Of a DNA stretch of 64,000 nucleotides, positions 41,816 to 51,593 are shown piece by piece; the stretch's first letter is position 1, and every line of letters starts with the position of its first letter. The position numbers and the translations under genes were made by a program. Under the pieces are notes generated by a model. That model was not told the origin of the DNA. It made no database searches and worked only from the letters and a program-made list of their open reading frames with translations. This DNA comes from Halobacterium sp. R2-5 (lineage in GTDB: Archaea; Halobacteriota; Halobacteria; Halobacteriales; Halobacteriaceae), in contig NZ_JAANTH010000003.1 in assembly GCF_011734195.1 (NCBI RefSeq), positions 205,982 through 269,981 of the forward strand. The letters are read 5' to 3'.

Positions 41816-42181
41816 TCAGTGCAGCCGCCAGATCAGCGATCGGATCTTGTAACCCAGCGTCCCACTCTGGTAGCCGCGCCAGCCGCTCATGCCACCGGCG
41901 AGAGTAGTCGCGTCGTACCCCTCGTCGGCGAGAATGCGGGTCGCTCGCTTCGCGACAATGCCCATCTTGCAGACGGTCACGATCTCCTGGTCTCTGGGGA
42001 CTTCGTCGAGACGCTGTCGGAGCGCGTTCTCGTCGCCAGAACGCAGGTCGTGGTACACCGGGAGGTTGTGACTCCCGTCGATGTGCTGGGCCTGGTAGGC
42101 TTCGCGTGGGCGAATATCGAGGACGAAGGGCTGCTCGCCCTCGGGCTGGATATCCAGGTCACTCGGGCGGATTTTGCTCAT
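41816..42181 (-). CDS. Rhodanese-like sulfurtransferase (121 aa)
   Basis: A single rhodanese domain: FVLDIRPREAYQAQHIDGSH (20-39), catalytic-loop Cys71 in VTVCKMGIVAKRATRILADE, and AGGMSGWRGY near 100. The active-site loop CKMGIVA is close to the CxxGxR type except for the position of the basic residue. Such small proteins transfer sulfane sulfur or act as sulfur carriers. It stands near copper genes, but there is no operon partner on the same strand except the weak 70-aa frame upstream. Confidence 0.9.
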   Translation of the reverse strand: MSKIRPSDLDIQPEGEQPFVLDIRPREAYQAQHIDGSHNLPVYHDLRSGDENALRQRLDEVPRDQEIVTVCKMGIVAKRATRILADEGYDATTLAGGMSGWRGYQSGTLGYKIRSLIWRLH

Positions 42182-42185
42182 TACC

Positions 42186-42398
42186 TCAGCTTGTAGATGG
42201 CGTCAGTAAAGCGTGCCGACCGTTGGTAACGACAACCTTCGATTCAACCGCGCTCGTACAGCCGTCAGACACAGGACCTCTTAACCAACAATTGAAGAGT
42301 ACGCACGCCGCAATGCCAATAAGGGCAGCCACGATTCTGACCACCCCAAACGGTGAAATCACGAGTTGCTCGGCCAATTCGCAAGCAACTGGTTTCAC
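42186..42398 (-). CDS. Candidate small membrane protein (70 aa)
   Basis: The frame begins MKPVACELAEQLVISPFGVV and has one membrane segment (about 17-38, VVRIVAALIGIAACVLFNCW). It ends 5 bp before the rhodanese start on the same strand, which supports co-expression. It recalls the membrane tails found next to rhodaneses (DUF2892-like), but the match is weak and the last 30 residues are unlike haloarchaeal protein. Confidence 0.35.
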   Translation of the reverse strand: MKPVACELAEQLVISPFGVVRIVAALIGIAACVLFNCWLRGPVSDGCTSAVESKVVVTNGRHALLTPSTS

Positions 42399-42487
42399 CT
42401 TCGTGGCTTGGCAATTCTCTGGGATTCCTCACCGGTGAGAACGAACGGCATCGTTTTGGTAGATATCGACAAACGTTACCACATCAT

Positions 42488-42745
42488 ATGAAACACGAGG
42501 GAGCCCGATCAACCATCGAGGGGCGAGTGCGTGAAACAGTCGTGGACCGGTCTGATATCCACAACGTCCATCTACTCGTTCACTCCGGAAGCCGGGATAT
42601 TCACTGGAATGTGGCGTTCGGTCAGACGGGGGATCACCCTGCGGATCCCGACCAGCCCTATCACGCCGCGAGCGTCGGAAAGACGTCTTCTGTCATACCG
42701 GGCGCTGAAAGAGCAACACCCGCGATAGGTCCGACTGGTACTTGA
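42488..42745 (+). pseudogene. Serine hydrolase / beta-lactamase-like gene, N-terminal remnant
   Basis: ATG 42488 reads MKHEGARSTIEGRVRETVVD. The later stretch HLLVHSGSRDIHWNVAFGQT and YHAASVGKT resembles the start of class-C beta-lactamase-like serine hydrolases, including the SxxK catalytic motif (SVGK). After that motif (about 42690) the sequence is unrelated and stops at 42745. Full members have 330 or more residues, so this is a stub. Confidence 0.62.
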
Positions 42746-42874
42746 GAATAAAGCGCACCAGGCGGGACGGAGATTTTCTCTATTCACCACTCCCCCGTTG
42801 TCGTTTGATACGGTTTTCAACTCAGCCAGCTAACCGAAGCCATCCTTACCCGAAATCCCTCGCTCATGCTGACA

Positions 42875-43531
42875 TCACCCGACGACCTGTGCTATCGCGA
42901 CGGCTTCCCGGTAGCATGCGACTGCCAGCAGCAGGTATCCACCAATCAAAAGTACCCACTCGCGACGCGTCAGCGACCAGTCCTTCGGGGATCGTACCCA
43001 TTCGAACTCTTCGTTCCACCGGGGCCTGGATTTCTGGTGCCAGAGCATCACACCCCGCGTCGCGACCACGATCGCGACGATCGCCGTGATCTCCATCGGG
43101 CCGCTCCGTTCGACGAGCACTGCCAGCGACGGCGCGATGCGCTCGCTCGTCCCGATAGCGAGCGACCCGGTCCCCCAGACTGCCCCGTAATAGGGCGCCT
43201 GGACGACCTCGATGACATACCCCATCGGCGTGTTCACCGACCGGAGCGTGTTCGCGGCCACGGCGATCAACGAGATACCGACGTTCCACGCGAACAGCAT
43301 CAAGAATTCTCGCGGAGTACTCCCTGCGTACGTCGTCGGTGCGGCGGGATTTCCGCCCCGCAACAGTCCCTGGGGGAGGAGAAAGTAGCTCAGGATCCAC
43401 GCGGCCGTGAACACCGTCGCGACGACGACCCACAGCGAGACGAACCGGACGAGGACGTCGTCGTGGTTGACGTACCGTCCGATTTTCTTCGATATCCGAC
43501 CGATTGGACCGGTCGCGTTCGACGCCGCCAT
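42875..43531 (-). CDS. Membrane protein, possibly SpoIIM-like (218 aa)
   Basis: ATG 43529-43531 begins MAASNATGPIGRISKKIGRY. About five membrane segments; the central region LMLFAWNVGISLIAVAANTL then GYVIEVVQAPYYGAVWGTGS resembles stage-II-sporulation-M-like membrane proteins, but the match is weak. A soluble loop with WHQKSRPRWNEEFEWVRSPK precedes the last segment. It is divergent from the P2-type ATPase gene. An upstream in-frame start at 43651 would add 40 residues with a membrane-like stretch and cannot be excluded. Confidence 0.72.
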   Translation of the reverse strand: MAASNATGPIGRISKKIGRYVNHDDVLVRFVSLWVVVATVFTAAWILSYFLLPQGLLRGGNPAAPTTYAGSTPREFLMLFAWNVGISLIAVAANTLRSVNTPMGYVIEVVQAPYYGAVWGTGSLAIGTSERIAPSLAVLVERSGPMEITAIVAIVVATRGVMLWHQKSRPRWNEEFEWVRSPKDWSLTRREWVLLIGGYLLLAVACYREAVAIAQVVG

Positions 43532-43816
43532 ACAGGGAGTTGTCGTACGCCCGCCGACAAATACGTTACCGAGCCGAACGGTCGACACCGAGGATGGACC
43601 AGCGGCGATGACAAGTGCGAGGGCGGTGATAGTGAGCGTCGCGACGAGCACTGGTGGCTACCCCGATGCGCCGACGGCGAGTGCCGGTCCTGTGGGGAGA
43701 CAAACTCCTGTATCGCGTTCTAATCGGCGGCACGAACCCCCACCTGCACGCAAGTTACACAATGATTCAAGCCCGAAGTAGTTCCGTGACGTGAAATCGG
43801 GGGAGCTCACTGAGTA

Positions 43817-46531
43817 ATGGTACAAGATAGAAGCGGGAGCCAGTCGCCGTGGTCACGGTCGGTGAGCGACGTTCTTGAGCAACGCGGGGTATCCACAGAC
43901 GAGGGCCTGACAGAACCGGAAGTCGAGCGCAGACGAGAACGGTTCGGTCCCAACGAGCTGCACGAAGTCGAACAGCGACGTTGGCTAGCGGTTCTGATAA
44001 GCCAATTTACGAGTGTCATCGTCCTTCTGCTCGCAGTCGCGGCCGTGGCGGCGTTCGTGATGGGAGACGTTATCGAAGGAGTCGCGGTTCTCGCTGTTCT
44101 GGTCATCAACGGCGCTATCGGCTTCGTCACCGAGATGCGAGCCATCCGCTCGATGGAAGGCCTGCAGGAGATGACGGAGATCGAAACCAGGGTCCGTCGA
44201 GCCGGTGATGATCGAGAAATTCCGGCGGAAGACCTGGTTCCGGGAGATATCGTCATCCTCGATGCTGGGGATATCGTCCCGGCCGATCTGCGGGTAATAG
44301 ATCCGTCCAGACTCCAAGTTGACGAGTCGGCTCTCACTGGCGAATCGGTCCCCGTCGGCAAGACGAGCGGCCCCCTCGATGAGGACGTGCCCCTCGCCGA
44401 GCGAGAGAACATGCTCTACAAGGGGACGTACCTGACTCGCGGGACCGCAGAAGCAGTCGTTGTCGCCACGGGACCAGACACGGAACTGGGGCAGATATCG
44501 GCATCGCTCCAAGAGACAGGTGAGAAGAAGACGCCACTCCAGGAGAAGCTCGACGAGCTGGGACAGAAGCTCGTTCCATTACTTCTCGTGGTGGCGGCTA
44601 TCGTCCTCGTGTCTGGATGGCTCAGAGGGCAGGATCTCTTCCTGATGGTCGAAACGGCCATCGCGCTGGCGGTTGCGACAGTGCCGGAAGGGCTCCCCAT
44701 TGTCGCCACGCTCGTGTTAGCGAGGGGGATGTGGCGGATGGCCGACCGCAACGCACTCATCAGAAACCTCGCCTCCGTCGAGACGCTCGGCTCCACAACC
44801 GTCATCTGTACTGACAAAACGGGGACGTTGACGGAGAACGAGATGACCGTGGCCGCCTACGAACTGGCGAATGGCTCGGTAGAGGTCACGGGCACTGGAC
44901 TCGACACCGACGGGACGTTTCAGCACGGCGGCCAGGAGCGAGACGAGCCACAGGACCCCGCGATGCAGGCGGCACTCGAAGTGGGCGTCCTCTGTAACAA
45001 CGCCTCCGTAACCGAGGGGGACGGCGAGGTGAACGTGACGGGTGATCCGATGGAAGTTGCCCTCCTGATCGCCGGGGCGAAGGGAGGGCTCGACCGAGAT
45101 GACCTCCTCGAATCGCTGCCGGAAGCCCGGGAGGTGTCGTTCGACCCGGCGGTCAAGATGATGGCAACGTACCACGACTTCGACGGACGGTACACGGTAG
45201 CCGTCAAGGGGGCTCCGGAGGAGGTCATCGACGCGTCCTCCCGGGTAGTGACGGGGGAGGAATCCCGGGAGTTATCGACGACCGAGAAGGACGAGTGGCT
45301 CGAAAAGAGCGAACGAATGGCCGAGGACGGGCTGCGCGTTCTCGGACTCGCCCGGAAAAACGTGGACCGTACAGAGGGCTCGCCGTACGAGGAGCTGTCG
45401 CTGATCGGGCTCGTAGGGTTGATCGATCCGCCGCGCGAAGAAGTCAAATCGACTATCCAGTGGTGCCAGGACGCGGGGATGCGTGTCGTCATGGTGACCG
45501 GCGATCACGCGGGAACAGCCGAAAATATCGCCCGGAGCGTCGGACTGGTGGACGCGGACGACACCGAGGTCGTCGAGGGCAGTGAACTCGACGACGTCGA
45601 AAACCTCACCCAGGAAGAGCGGGACCGGTTCGTGAACGCATCCATCTTCGCGCGAGTCAATCCCGCGAATAAGCTCGATTTGATCGACGTTCATCAGGCA
45701 GCGGGCTCTATCGTTGCGATGACTGGCGACGGCGTCAACGACGCGCCGGCGCTCAAGCGGGCCGACATCGGCGTAGCGATGGGTCAGCGAGGGACGCAAG
45801 TTGCCCAGGAAGCGTCGGACATGGTTCTGCAGGACGACAACTTCGAGAGCATTTATCACGCCGTCAGAGAGGGACGGATCATTTTCAGTAACATCCGGAA
45901 GTTCGTTCTGTATCTCATGTCGTGTAACGTCAGCGAACTGCTCGTCATTCTGATCGCCGCGCTCCTCGGCCTCCCACTCCCGTTGCTCCCCCTGCAGATT
46001 CTCTTCCTCAACGTCGTGACCGACATCTTTCCGGCATTCGCGCTCGGTGCCTGCGGTGGCAGCAGTGACATCATGGACCGCCCACCTCGGGACCCCGAGG
46101 AACCGATTATGACGCGAACCAACTGGACCGAACTGGGGCTGTTCGGGGTGCTGATTTCAGCCGCGGTCATCGGTGCATTCGTAATCGGCGGTGGGATGTA
46201 CGCCGGCGGTATGGCCACCGATGAGGCCGTCACAATCTCGTTTCTCACGCTGGCCTTCGCCCAGCTCTGGCACGTGTTTAACGTCCGGGATATCACGTCC
46301 GATCTCGTCCGAAATGAAGTCTCGGAGAACCTGTACGTGTGGGGGGCACTGGGCCTATCATCAGTGATCCTCTTCGGCGCAGTCTACTTGCCCGGCATCT
46401 CCCTGGCGCTGAGCACAACCCCGATTGGGTTCGAGGGGTGGCTGCTCGTGTTCGGGATGAGTCTCCTGCCCCTTCTCCTCGGACAGATAGAGCGTGAATT
46501 CCGACGGCGATTTGAGACGTCTGGCCCGTGA
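43817..46531 (+). CDS. P2-type cation-transporting ATPase (904 aa)
   Basis: The full P-type core is present: an N-terminal cation ATPase domain (about 10-70), TGES (174-177), a membrane motif VPEGLP (289-294), DKTGT (333-337), VKGAPEEVID near 460, TGDHAGTAENIARSVG and [14 protein letters not shown]-terminal block of about six membrane segments follows. VPEGLP and the overall length are those of SERCA/PMR1-like Ca2+ or Na+/K+ pumps (P2), not of the heavy-metal pumps nearby. It exports a cation across the cytoplasmic membrane; which one is not readable. A short 17-bp gap with AGTAATGG precedes the start. Confidence 0.95.
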   Translation: MVQDRSGSQSPWSRSVSDVLEQRGVSTDEGLTEPEVERRRERFGPNELHEVEQRRWLAVLISQFTSVIVLLLAVAAVAAFVMGDVIEGVAVLAVLVINGAIGFVTEMRAIRSMEGLQEMTEIETRVRRAGDDREIPAEDLVPGDIVILDAGDIVPADLRVIDPSRLQVDESALTGESVPVGKTSGPLDEDVPLAERENMLYKGTYLTRGTAEAVVVATGPDTELGQISASLQETGEKKTPLQEKLDELGQKLVPLLLVVAAIVLVSGWLRGQDLFLMVETAIALAVATVPEGLPIVATLVLARGMWRMADRNALIRNLASVETLGSTTVICTDKTGTLTENEMTVAAYELANGSVEVTGTGLDTDGTFQHGGQERDEPQDPAMQAALEVGVLCNNASVTEGDGEVNVTGDPMEVALLIAGAKGGLDRDDLLESLPEAREVSFDPAVKMMATYHDFDGRYTVAVKGAPEEVIDASSRVVTGEESRELSTTEKDEWLEKSERMAEDGLRVLGLARKNVDRTEGSPYEELSLIGLVGLIDPPREEVKSTIQWCQDAGMRVVMVTGDHAGTAENIARSVGLVDADDTEVVEGSELDDVENLTQEERDRFVNASIFARVNPANKLDLIDVHQAAGSIVAMTGDGVNDAPALKRADIGVAMGQRGTQVAQEASDMVLQDDNFESIYHAVREGRIIFSNIRKFVLYLMSCNVSELLVILIAALLGLPLPLLPLQILFLNVVTDIFPAFALGACGGSSDIMDRPPRDPEEPIMTRTNWTELGLFGVLISAAVIGAFVIGGGMYAGGMATDEAVTISFLTLAFAQLWHVFNVRDITSDLVRNEVSENLYVWGALGLSSVILFGAVYLPGISLALSTTPIGFEGWLLVFGMSLLPLLLGQIEREFRRRFETSGP

Positions 46532-46639
46532 CAATGCTCGGAACCAGGATTCTCGATTGACCACAACGACTGCTGTGACTCTCTGGAGGCGTAACCGTAC
46601 TCTCCTGAATCATCGTCGGCCGCGGCGGTGGGAGTAATT

Positions 46640-47050
46640 CGGACCTCCAGGCGTTCAACACCGAGCGGGTCGCGGAGGCGAAGTCGAGGCCGACCAGTGT
46701 CGCGTCGTCGATGTCTTCCCGCAGGCGTTCGGCGTACTCGATTGGCTGGAACCCGTCGTCGGCACCCCACAGCAGGAGCGTCTCGGCGGTGATGTCCGAG
46801 GGATCGATCTCCACCGTGTGGTTTGTGTTCGTCGCGATAGCGTTCCGACTCAGCGAGACGGTTTCCCCCTCTGAGTTCCATGGCTGCTTCATTCCCTCGA
46901 CGAACTCCTCGTCGGCGTCGGGAAACTGGTTCGGCCGGCGACCGCGGTGGTAATCTTGGTCCCGAAGCTATCGAAGAACTGACTTGGTTCAGCGCCGATG
47001 TAGATGCCGCCGACGGAGCCGCCGTCAAGGGTCGCCGTAGACGAGACTGC
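46640..47050 (-). pseudogene. Alpha/beta hydrolase remnant
   Basis: The minus strand reads FGTKITTAVAGR in one frame and PNQFPDADEEFVEGMKQPW in another. It continues IDPSDITAETLLLWGADDGF then QPIEYAERLREDIDDATLVG, which is the cap-to-C-terminal part of an alpha/beta hydrolase with the Asp-containing loop (LLLWGADDGF). The nucleophile and the final catalytic His are missing, and at least one frame change (about 46940) occurs. It lies downstream of the P2 ATPase and upstream of the transposase remnant. Confidence 0.6.
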
Positions 47051-47390
47051 TGTCAAGATTGACAGCGGGTGATATTGTTTATAAACTGCAATAGACACCG
47101 GCACGAAGCTAATTCTCGATGTTGAGTTGTTCTGAGTGAATGACGACGAACTGGTAGCTGTGTTTCCGTAGAAGAGGTCTGAAAAACACAGTCTCTCGGG
47201 GTATGAGTTTCTAGTTTAGAAGTTATTCTATCTGACTGCTCTTACTCGCTCAGGCTTGAGTGGTTGGGCCATCGACACCGACTGAAACCTCACTAAAGGT
47301 AGTTTTACGCCCTCAAATGCGTATCGGACTCTCCATACCTCGTGGGTGGAAAGTCGGGTGAGTGCACACGTGAGAATTGCACCATTTATG

Positions 47391-47462
47391 CATTACTGTA
47401 GCCGACACAGACCGCACCAAGCCCTCGATGGAAAGACACCGGTTGAAAAGGTGTATAACTAG
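47391..47462 (+). mobile_element. Transposase C-terminal remnant (rve/DDE type)
   Basis: The plus strand reads HYCSRHRPHQALDGKTPVEK ending VYN and a stop at 47460-47462. The RPHQALDGKTP motif is the familiar end of integrase-core transposases. No catalytic domain, terminal inverted repeat or second IS end is visible, so only a scar remains. The 47051-47390 stretch before it holds no gene that I can identify. Confidence 0.75.
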
Positions 47463-47488
47463 ACAGTACGGGCCGAGTAGATTATTAG

Positions 47489-48970
47489 TTACCAGACCTC
47501 TGAGAATAAGTCTTCGTACTCTTCGACGGGGGCATCGTCCGGTACAGAGGATGCGTACGTAGCCAGGACCATCACGGCGAGCTGGCTGACAAGCACTGGG
47601 ATGAACGCGAGGAAGCCGAATGTGAGGCTACCAGGGAGGTATCCCAGTTCGAACGCCCAGATACCGACGAACCCCCAAATCAGTCCCGCGTATGCGGTGT
47701 ACTTGGTGGACCGCTGCCAGTAGAACGCGGTGACGATCGGGAAGAACATCAACGCGTACCCGGAGAAGGCGAACGTCGCCGTGTCGATGATGGAGTCTTT
47801 CGTCAGGAGTGCGCCGACGTACGCTGCGACGAAGATGAGGATGAGGAAGAGTCGTGTGAACCAGACTTCTCTCTGTTCGGACGTATCGAAGAACTCGCGC
47901 ACGACGTCTTCAGAGAACATTGTGCTGAGTGTGAGTACTTGACCGTCGAGACTGGACATCAGTGCAGCGAGGATGCCGGCCAGCGCGAAGCCAATTGCCC
48001 ACACCGGGAGCAGCTCGCCGACCATTGTGGGAAGGATGAAGTCAGGGTTAGCCAGGTCGGGGAACTGTGCGATGCCCCAGAAGCCGATGAGAACGGCTGG
48101 AGTCCAGACGAGAAGGACGGCGACCGGGTAGAGTACTGACGTGTTCTTCAGGGTTTTGACGGAGTTTGCGGTCATGTACCGGATGAAGAGGTGGGGGTAC
48201 ACGAACGCACCGAAGGCGACGATGAGTCCCTGTGAGAACCACGTTTTCGGCCCGAAGGGCGGGATTCCCGACCGGCTCAGGAATACGCTATTGTTGATCT
48301 CAGCGACGGCCTGTGTTGCTTCATCGAACCCGCCGAGTCTGAGGGGAATCCAAATGAAGATTGCGAGTAAGAACAGGATGAAGACGGCACCCTGGAAGGT
48401 GTTCGTCCAGCCTGTTCCACGCATTCCCCCCTGGTACACGTAGAATGCGACGACGGCTAATGTGACTAGCGCGCCTGCCCAGTAGGGGACGAGGCCGTTG
48501 GTGATCGCTTCAAGCGTGATGCCTGCCCCCTGAACGCCGACGAGGACGTACGGGATCGTCCAGACAGTGAATAGCGCCAGAACGACGAGCCCGAGGTATT
48601 TCGCGTTCCAGCGGTGATTTAGAATTTGGGCGGGAGTGATATGCTCGAACCGTTTCCCGACGAGCCAGATCCGGTAACCGATCGTCATGATAAACACCGG
48701 GAAGAGGAACGCGAACAGGGACACGAAGAACCCGTACGCTCCAGCACCGGCGCCGTATGCGAGTCCTGGCGCTCCGATCATGACGACTGCCGTCATGTTT
48801 GTCGCGAAGAGAGCAGCGAGCAGAACAATGGTGTTGAACGACCGATCCGCCATGAGGAAGTCCTCCCGGTCCGACCCGGTCACTCGTGACGCGAACTGTC
48901 CGATACCGAGGACGATCAGGAGGTAAAGTCCCGTGATTCCGAGGATGATGAGGTTCGCCGTTGATACCAT
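47489..48970 (-). CDS. Sodium:solute symporter (SSS family, 493 aa)
   Basis: Thirteen hydrophobic segments and the SSS pattern are present: an N-terminal DFLMADRSFN stretch, GGMRGTGWTNTFQGAVFILF (near 190), and AGILAALMSSLDGQVLTLST (near 325) with the conserved Ala-x-x-Ser-Ser-x-Asp. It imports a solute with sodium, as expected in a salt-loving archaeon. The small DUF3311-like membrane protein 3 bp upstream on the same strand is the usual partner. With an aromatic-CoA enzyme cluster divergent from it, an aromatic or other organic acid is a likely substrate. Confidence 0.93.
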   Translation of the reverse strand: MVSTANLIILGITGLYLLIVLGIGQFASRVTGSDREDFLMADRSFNTIVLLAALFATNMTAVVMIGAPGLAYGAGAGAYGFFVSLFAFLFPVFIMTIGYRIWLVGKRFEHITPAQILNHRWNAKYLGLVVLALFTVWTIPYVLVGVQGAGITLEAITNGLVPYWAGALVTLAVVAFYVYQGGMRGTGWTNTFQGAVFILFLLAIFIWIPLRLGGFDEATQAVAEINNSVFLSRSGIPPFGPKTWFSQGLIVAFGAFVYPHLFIRYMTANSVKTLKNTSVLYPVAVLLVWTPAVLIGFWGIAQFPDLANPDFILPTMVGELLPVWAIGFALAGILAALMSSLDGQVLTLSTMFSEDVVREFFDTSEQREVWFTRLFLILIFVAAYVGALLTKDSIIDTATFAFSGYALMFFPIVTAFYWQRSTKYTAYAGLIWGFVGIWAFELGYLPGSLTFGFLAFIPVLVSQLAVMVLATYASSVPDDAPVEEYEDLFSEVW

Positions 48971-48973
48971 ACG

Positions 48974-49228
48974 TTATCCCTCCTTGTTGGCGTCGTAGCT
49001 TTCAGGTGGTTCTGGGGCCGCGCGGTACAGCACGTAGAGGATCGCGATCCCGACGACGTTGAATAATGCATCGTACGCGATTTGCGCCGGGAGCCAGCCG
49101 AAGACAAGTGTTGCGGAGTCCATCAGGCCAAGGAATTGGCTTTGATGCAGTACGATCATGAGTACGATTACCCCGAGGAACGTGATACCCCGGAGTGAGT
49201 TCGGGTACCATATGCTACCACGGAACAT
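48974..49228 (-). CDS. Small membrane partner of the symporter, DUF3311-like (84 aa)
   Basis: ATG 49226-49228 begins MFRGSIWYPNSLRGITFLGV; an ATTTATGATGG element about 28 bp upstream (near 49256) supports a leaderless start. Two membrane segments (about 13-33 and 50-72) and a short polar tail fit the small subunit commonly fused or adjacent to SSS symporters. The stop lies 3 bp before the symporter start, so the two are co-transcribed. Confidence 0.82.
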   Translation of the reverse strand: MFRGSIWYPNSLRGITFLGVIVLMIVLHQSQFLGLMDSATLVFGWLPAQIAYDALFNVVGIAILYVLYRAAPEPPESYDANKEG

Positions 49229-49389
49229 GTCCACCTGCCAGATTAGCGTCTCCCATCATAAATGTTCCGTACACATTCGGGTTGACAGGTATACCCGAGC
49301 CCTGTGCCCTACGACTGCAGCAGTGAGTGTTCGTATGGCGTCGCAGTGAGGGTAACCGTTATTAGGAGTGCGGATAAGTTTGGGGTGTG

Positions 49390-49461
49390 ATGGCAGAGAT
49401 CGTGCTAGCAGCCTGTAGCTACCAGTACAACACACCCTCACGCCACGAGGTGGCTGAATGA
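49390..49461 (+). CDS. 23-residue leader ORF overlapping the monooxygenase start
   Basis: ATG 49390 encodes MAEIVLAACSYQYNTPSRHE plus VAE and its TGA overlaps the next ATG (49458-49461). A TATA-like CCGTTATTAGG lies about 33 bp upstream, so this would be the leaderless first start. GAGGTGG (49447-49453) then serves the second start. The beginning resembles that of extradiol-dioxygenase-like proteins, but it is too short to say. It may be a translated leader or a remnant. Confidence 0.45.
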   Translation: MAEIVLAACSYQYNTPSRHEVAE

Positions 49462-51587
49462 CGGACGTCACGACAATCGGCGGCGGTCCTGGCGGTCTCT
49501 ACGCCAGCCTCCTCCTGAAAGAAGCGAACCCCGACTGGAACATCACAGTTTACGAGCGGAACCCGCGCGGAGTCACCTACGGGTGGGGGATTGTCCTTCC
49601 GAACCGGACGCTCTCCAAACTCGAGGAAACCGACGGCCCCTCCCATGAGACGATTCAGGAGACTGCGACCCGCTGGGACCCATTCGACCTCTACTATCAA
49701 GGCGAGCGCTACCGATCGGAGGGTCATGGATTCATGAGTCTCCAGCGAACTGACCTTCTGGACCTCCTTCAGGAGCGGTGTGAAGAACTGGGCGTCGACC
49801 TCGTGTTCGATCACCCGATCGAGAACCCACGCGAGGTGGCAGACGAGGCGGACTTCGTCATCGCCGCCGACGGAATCCATAGTAACACTCGGCGCGAGTA
49901 CGCAGACGAACTAGGCGCGGAAACCATTACAGGGTCGACGCGGTTCTCTTGGTTCGGTACAAACGCTGACTTCGACGCACTCAGCCACATCTTCGTCGAG
50001 AACGAAGACGGAATCTGGTGCGCGCACACGTACCCCGGGCCGACCAGCACCTTCATCGTCGACTGCGACGCAGAAACGTGGGCGAACGCGCGTTTAGACG
50101 AGCGGTCCGAATCCGAATACCTCGCCTACCTGGAGGACGTGTTCGCCGAGCACCTCGACGGCCACGAATTGCTTTCACAGACGGACAAGTGGCGAACGTT
50201 CACAACGGTCAAAAACGACCGCTGGCACCACGACAACCTCGTCCTCCTCGGAGACGCTGCCCACACTGCCCACTACTCCGTCGGGTCAGGGACGACGATG
50301 GCGCTCGAAGACGCCATCAGTCTCGCGAACGCCTTCGAAAACTACGATGGGGACCTCGAGGAAACACTCGCTACGTACGAGTCGAACCGCCGGCCGAGCT
50401 CGGAATCGCTGCAGCGAGCCGCGGAACGGAGCCGGCTGCACTTCGAACACATCCGCCGATTCTATGGGTTCGAGGGCGTCCAGTTCGCGCTCCATCACCT
50501 GACGCGCTCCGGGCGACTCTCCTACGACAGTATGCGGCGCCGCGACCCGGAACTAGTCGCGGAGTTCGAAGAGTGGTTCCAGGCTGAAACAGCAGGACAA
50601 GCAGACCACTCGTCTCCGAGTATGCAGCCACTGAGCCTCGACGGGCTTGAGCTCGACCAGCGGACGGTTCGCGCGAACGAACCAACTGTGTCTGCGTCGG
50701 ATGGCCAGCTTCCGAGTCACGAGACGGCAGCGTACCGTGAACTCACTTCCTCCCACGATGGGCTCACGCTCACTGAGCCACTCGCAGTCTCTCAAGATGG
50801 CCGGCCAACCGCGGGAAGCCCGGGCCTCTACACGGAGGAACACCGTACTACTTGGGAACAGATCGTCTCGGAGAGTGATACGCCCGTCGGGGTCCAACTC
50901 GTGCACGCGGGCAGTCGTGGCGCTGGACAGCCACGCGCGTTCGCCTTGGACCGGCCGACGTCACGAAACGAAGCCTGGGCACCACGGTTGACCGATCAGT
51001 ATCCGACGCGGCCGGCGGCGTTCGCTCCGGAGTCGATGGACGCGGAACGTCGTGAGCGGGTTCGCGACGATTTCGTAGCTGCGACTGAGCGGGCGGCGAC
51101 TGCAGGATTTGATCACCTCCAGCTTCACCTCGGGAACGGCTACCTGCTCGGGTCGTATCTGTCCTCGGTGACGAACGCCCGGGAGGACCAGTTCGGAGGA
51201 ACGCTTACGGACCGCTTGCGGTTCCCGTTGCGTGTCGTCGAAGCAGTCCGTGAGGTCTGGCCGGTAGATCGAACACTCGGTGTCGCAATTCAGGCAGATG
51301 ATTGGACAGACGACGGTCTCACGCTGAGCGACGCGATCGACGTCGGTGAAGAACTAGTTGACGCCGGTGTTGATGTCCTCGCGCCCGTTGCAGGTGGGGT
51401 CGTTGCCGACGAGAACCCGGACCAGATCGAGGGCCTGGCAAACTACAGTGACCACCTGCGGAACGAACTCGACGTACCAACGATCGCGACGATTCACGCC
51501 ACGACTCGCGACGAGGTGGACACACTTGTTGCAACTGGACGAGCGGACCTCTGTACGTACTACGGCCCGGCCCTGGAAACGGAATAA
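49458..51587 (+). CDS. FAD monooxygenase fused to OYE-like reductase (salicylyl/anthraniloyl-CoA hydroxylase type, 709 aa)
   Basis: The N-terminal half (about 1-375) is an aromatic FAD hydroxylase: GGGPGGLYASLLL (8-20), a DG-type region VIAADGIHSNTRREY and GDAAHTAHYSVGSGTTMALE. The C-terminal half (about 390-709) is an Old Yellow Enzyme-like flavin domain: GVQLVHAGSRGAGQ, then HLGNGYLLGSYLSSVTNARE with His and Asn in the OYE order H-x-x-N, and QFGGTLTDRLRFPLRVVEAV. This fusion is known from 2-aminobenzoyl-CoA monooxygenase/reductase, and single-half relatives act on salicylyl-CoA. It hydroxylates an aromatic CoA thioester and may also reduce the ring. The aryl ligase at 51594 faces it. ATG 49458 has GAGGTGG 4 bp upstream. 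Confidence 0.88.
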   Translation: MTDVTTIGGGPGGLYASLLLKEANPDWNITVYERNPRGVTYGWGIVLPNRTLSKLEETDGPSHETIQETATRWDPFDLYYQGERYRSEGHGFMSLQRTDLLDLLQERCEELGVDLVFDHPIENPREVADEADFVIAADGIHSNTRREYADELGAETITGSTRFSWFGTNADFDALSHIFVENEDGIWCAHTYPGPTSTFIVDCDAETWANARLDERSESEYLAYLEDVFAEHLDGHELLSQTDKWRTFTTVKNDRWHHDNLVLLGDAAHTAHYSVGSGTTMALEDAISLANAFENYDGDLEETLATYESNRRPSSESLQRAAERSRLHFEHIRRFYGFEGVQFALHHLTRSGRLSYDSMRRRDPELVAEFEEWFQAETAGQADHSSPSMQPLSLDGLELDQRTVRANEPTVSASDGQLPSHETAAYRELTSSHDGLTLTEPLAVSQDGRPTAGSPGLYTEEHRTTWEQIVSESDTPVGVQLVHAGSRGAGQPRAFALDRPTSRNEAWAPRLTDQYPTRPAAFAPESMDAERRERVRDDFVAATERAATAGFDHLQLHLGNGYLLGSYLSSVTNAREDQFGGTLTDRLRFPLRVVEAVREVWPVDRTLGVAIQADDWTDDGLTLSDAIDVGEELVDAGVDVLAPVAGGVVADENPDQIEGLANYSDHLRNELDVPTIATIHATTRDEVDTLVATGRADLCTYYGPALETE

Positions 51588-51593
51588 GTCGCG

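Noticed and set aside
47341..47489. Intact insertion sequence
   Set aside because: Only the last 23 codons of a transposase are visible, with no terminal inverted repeats or target duplication that I can find.
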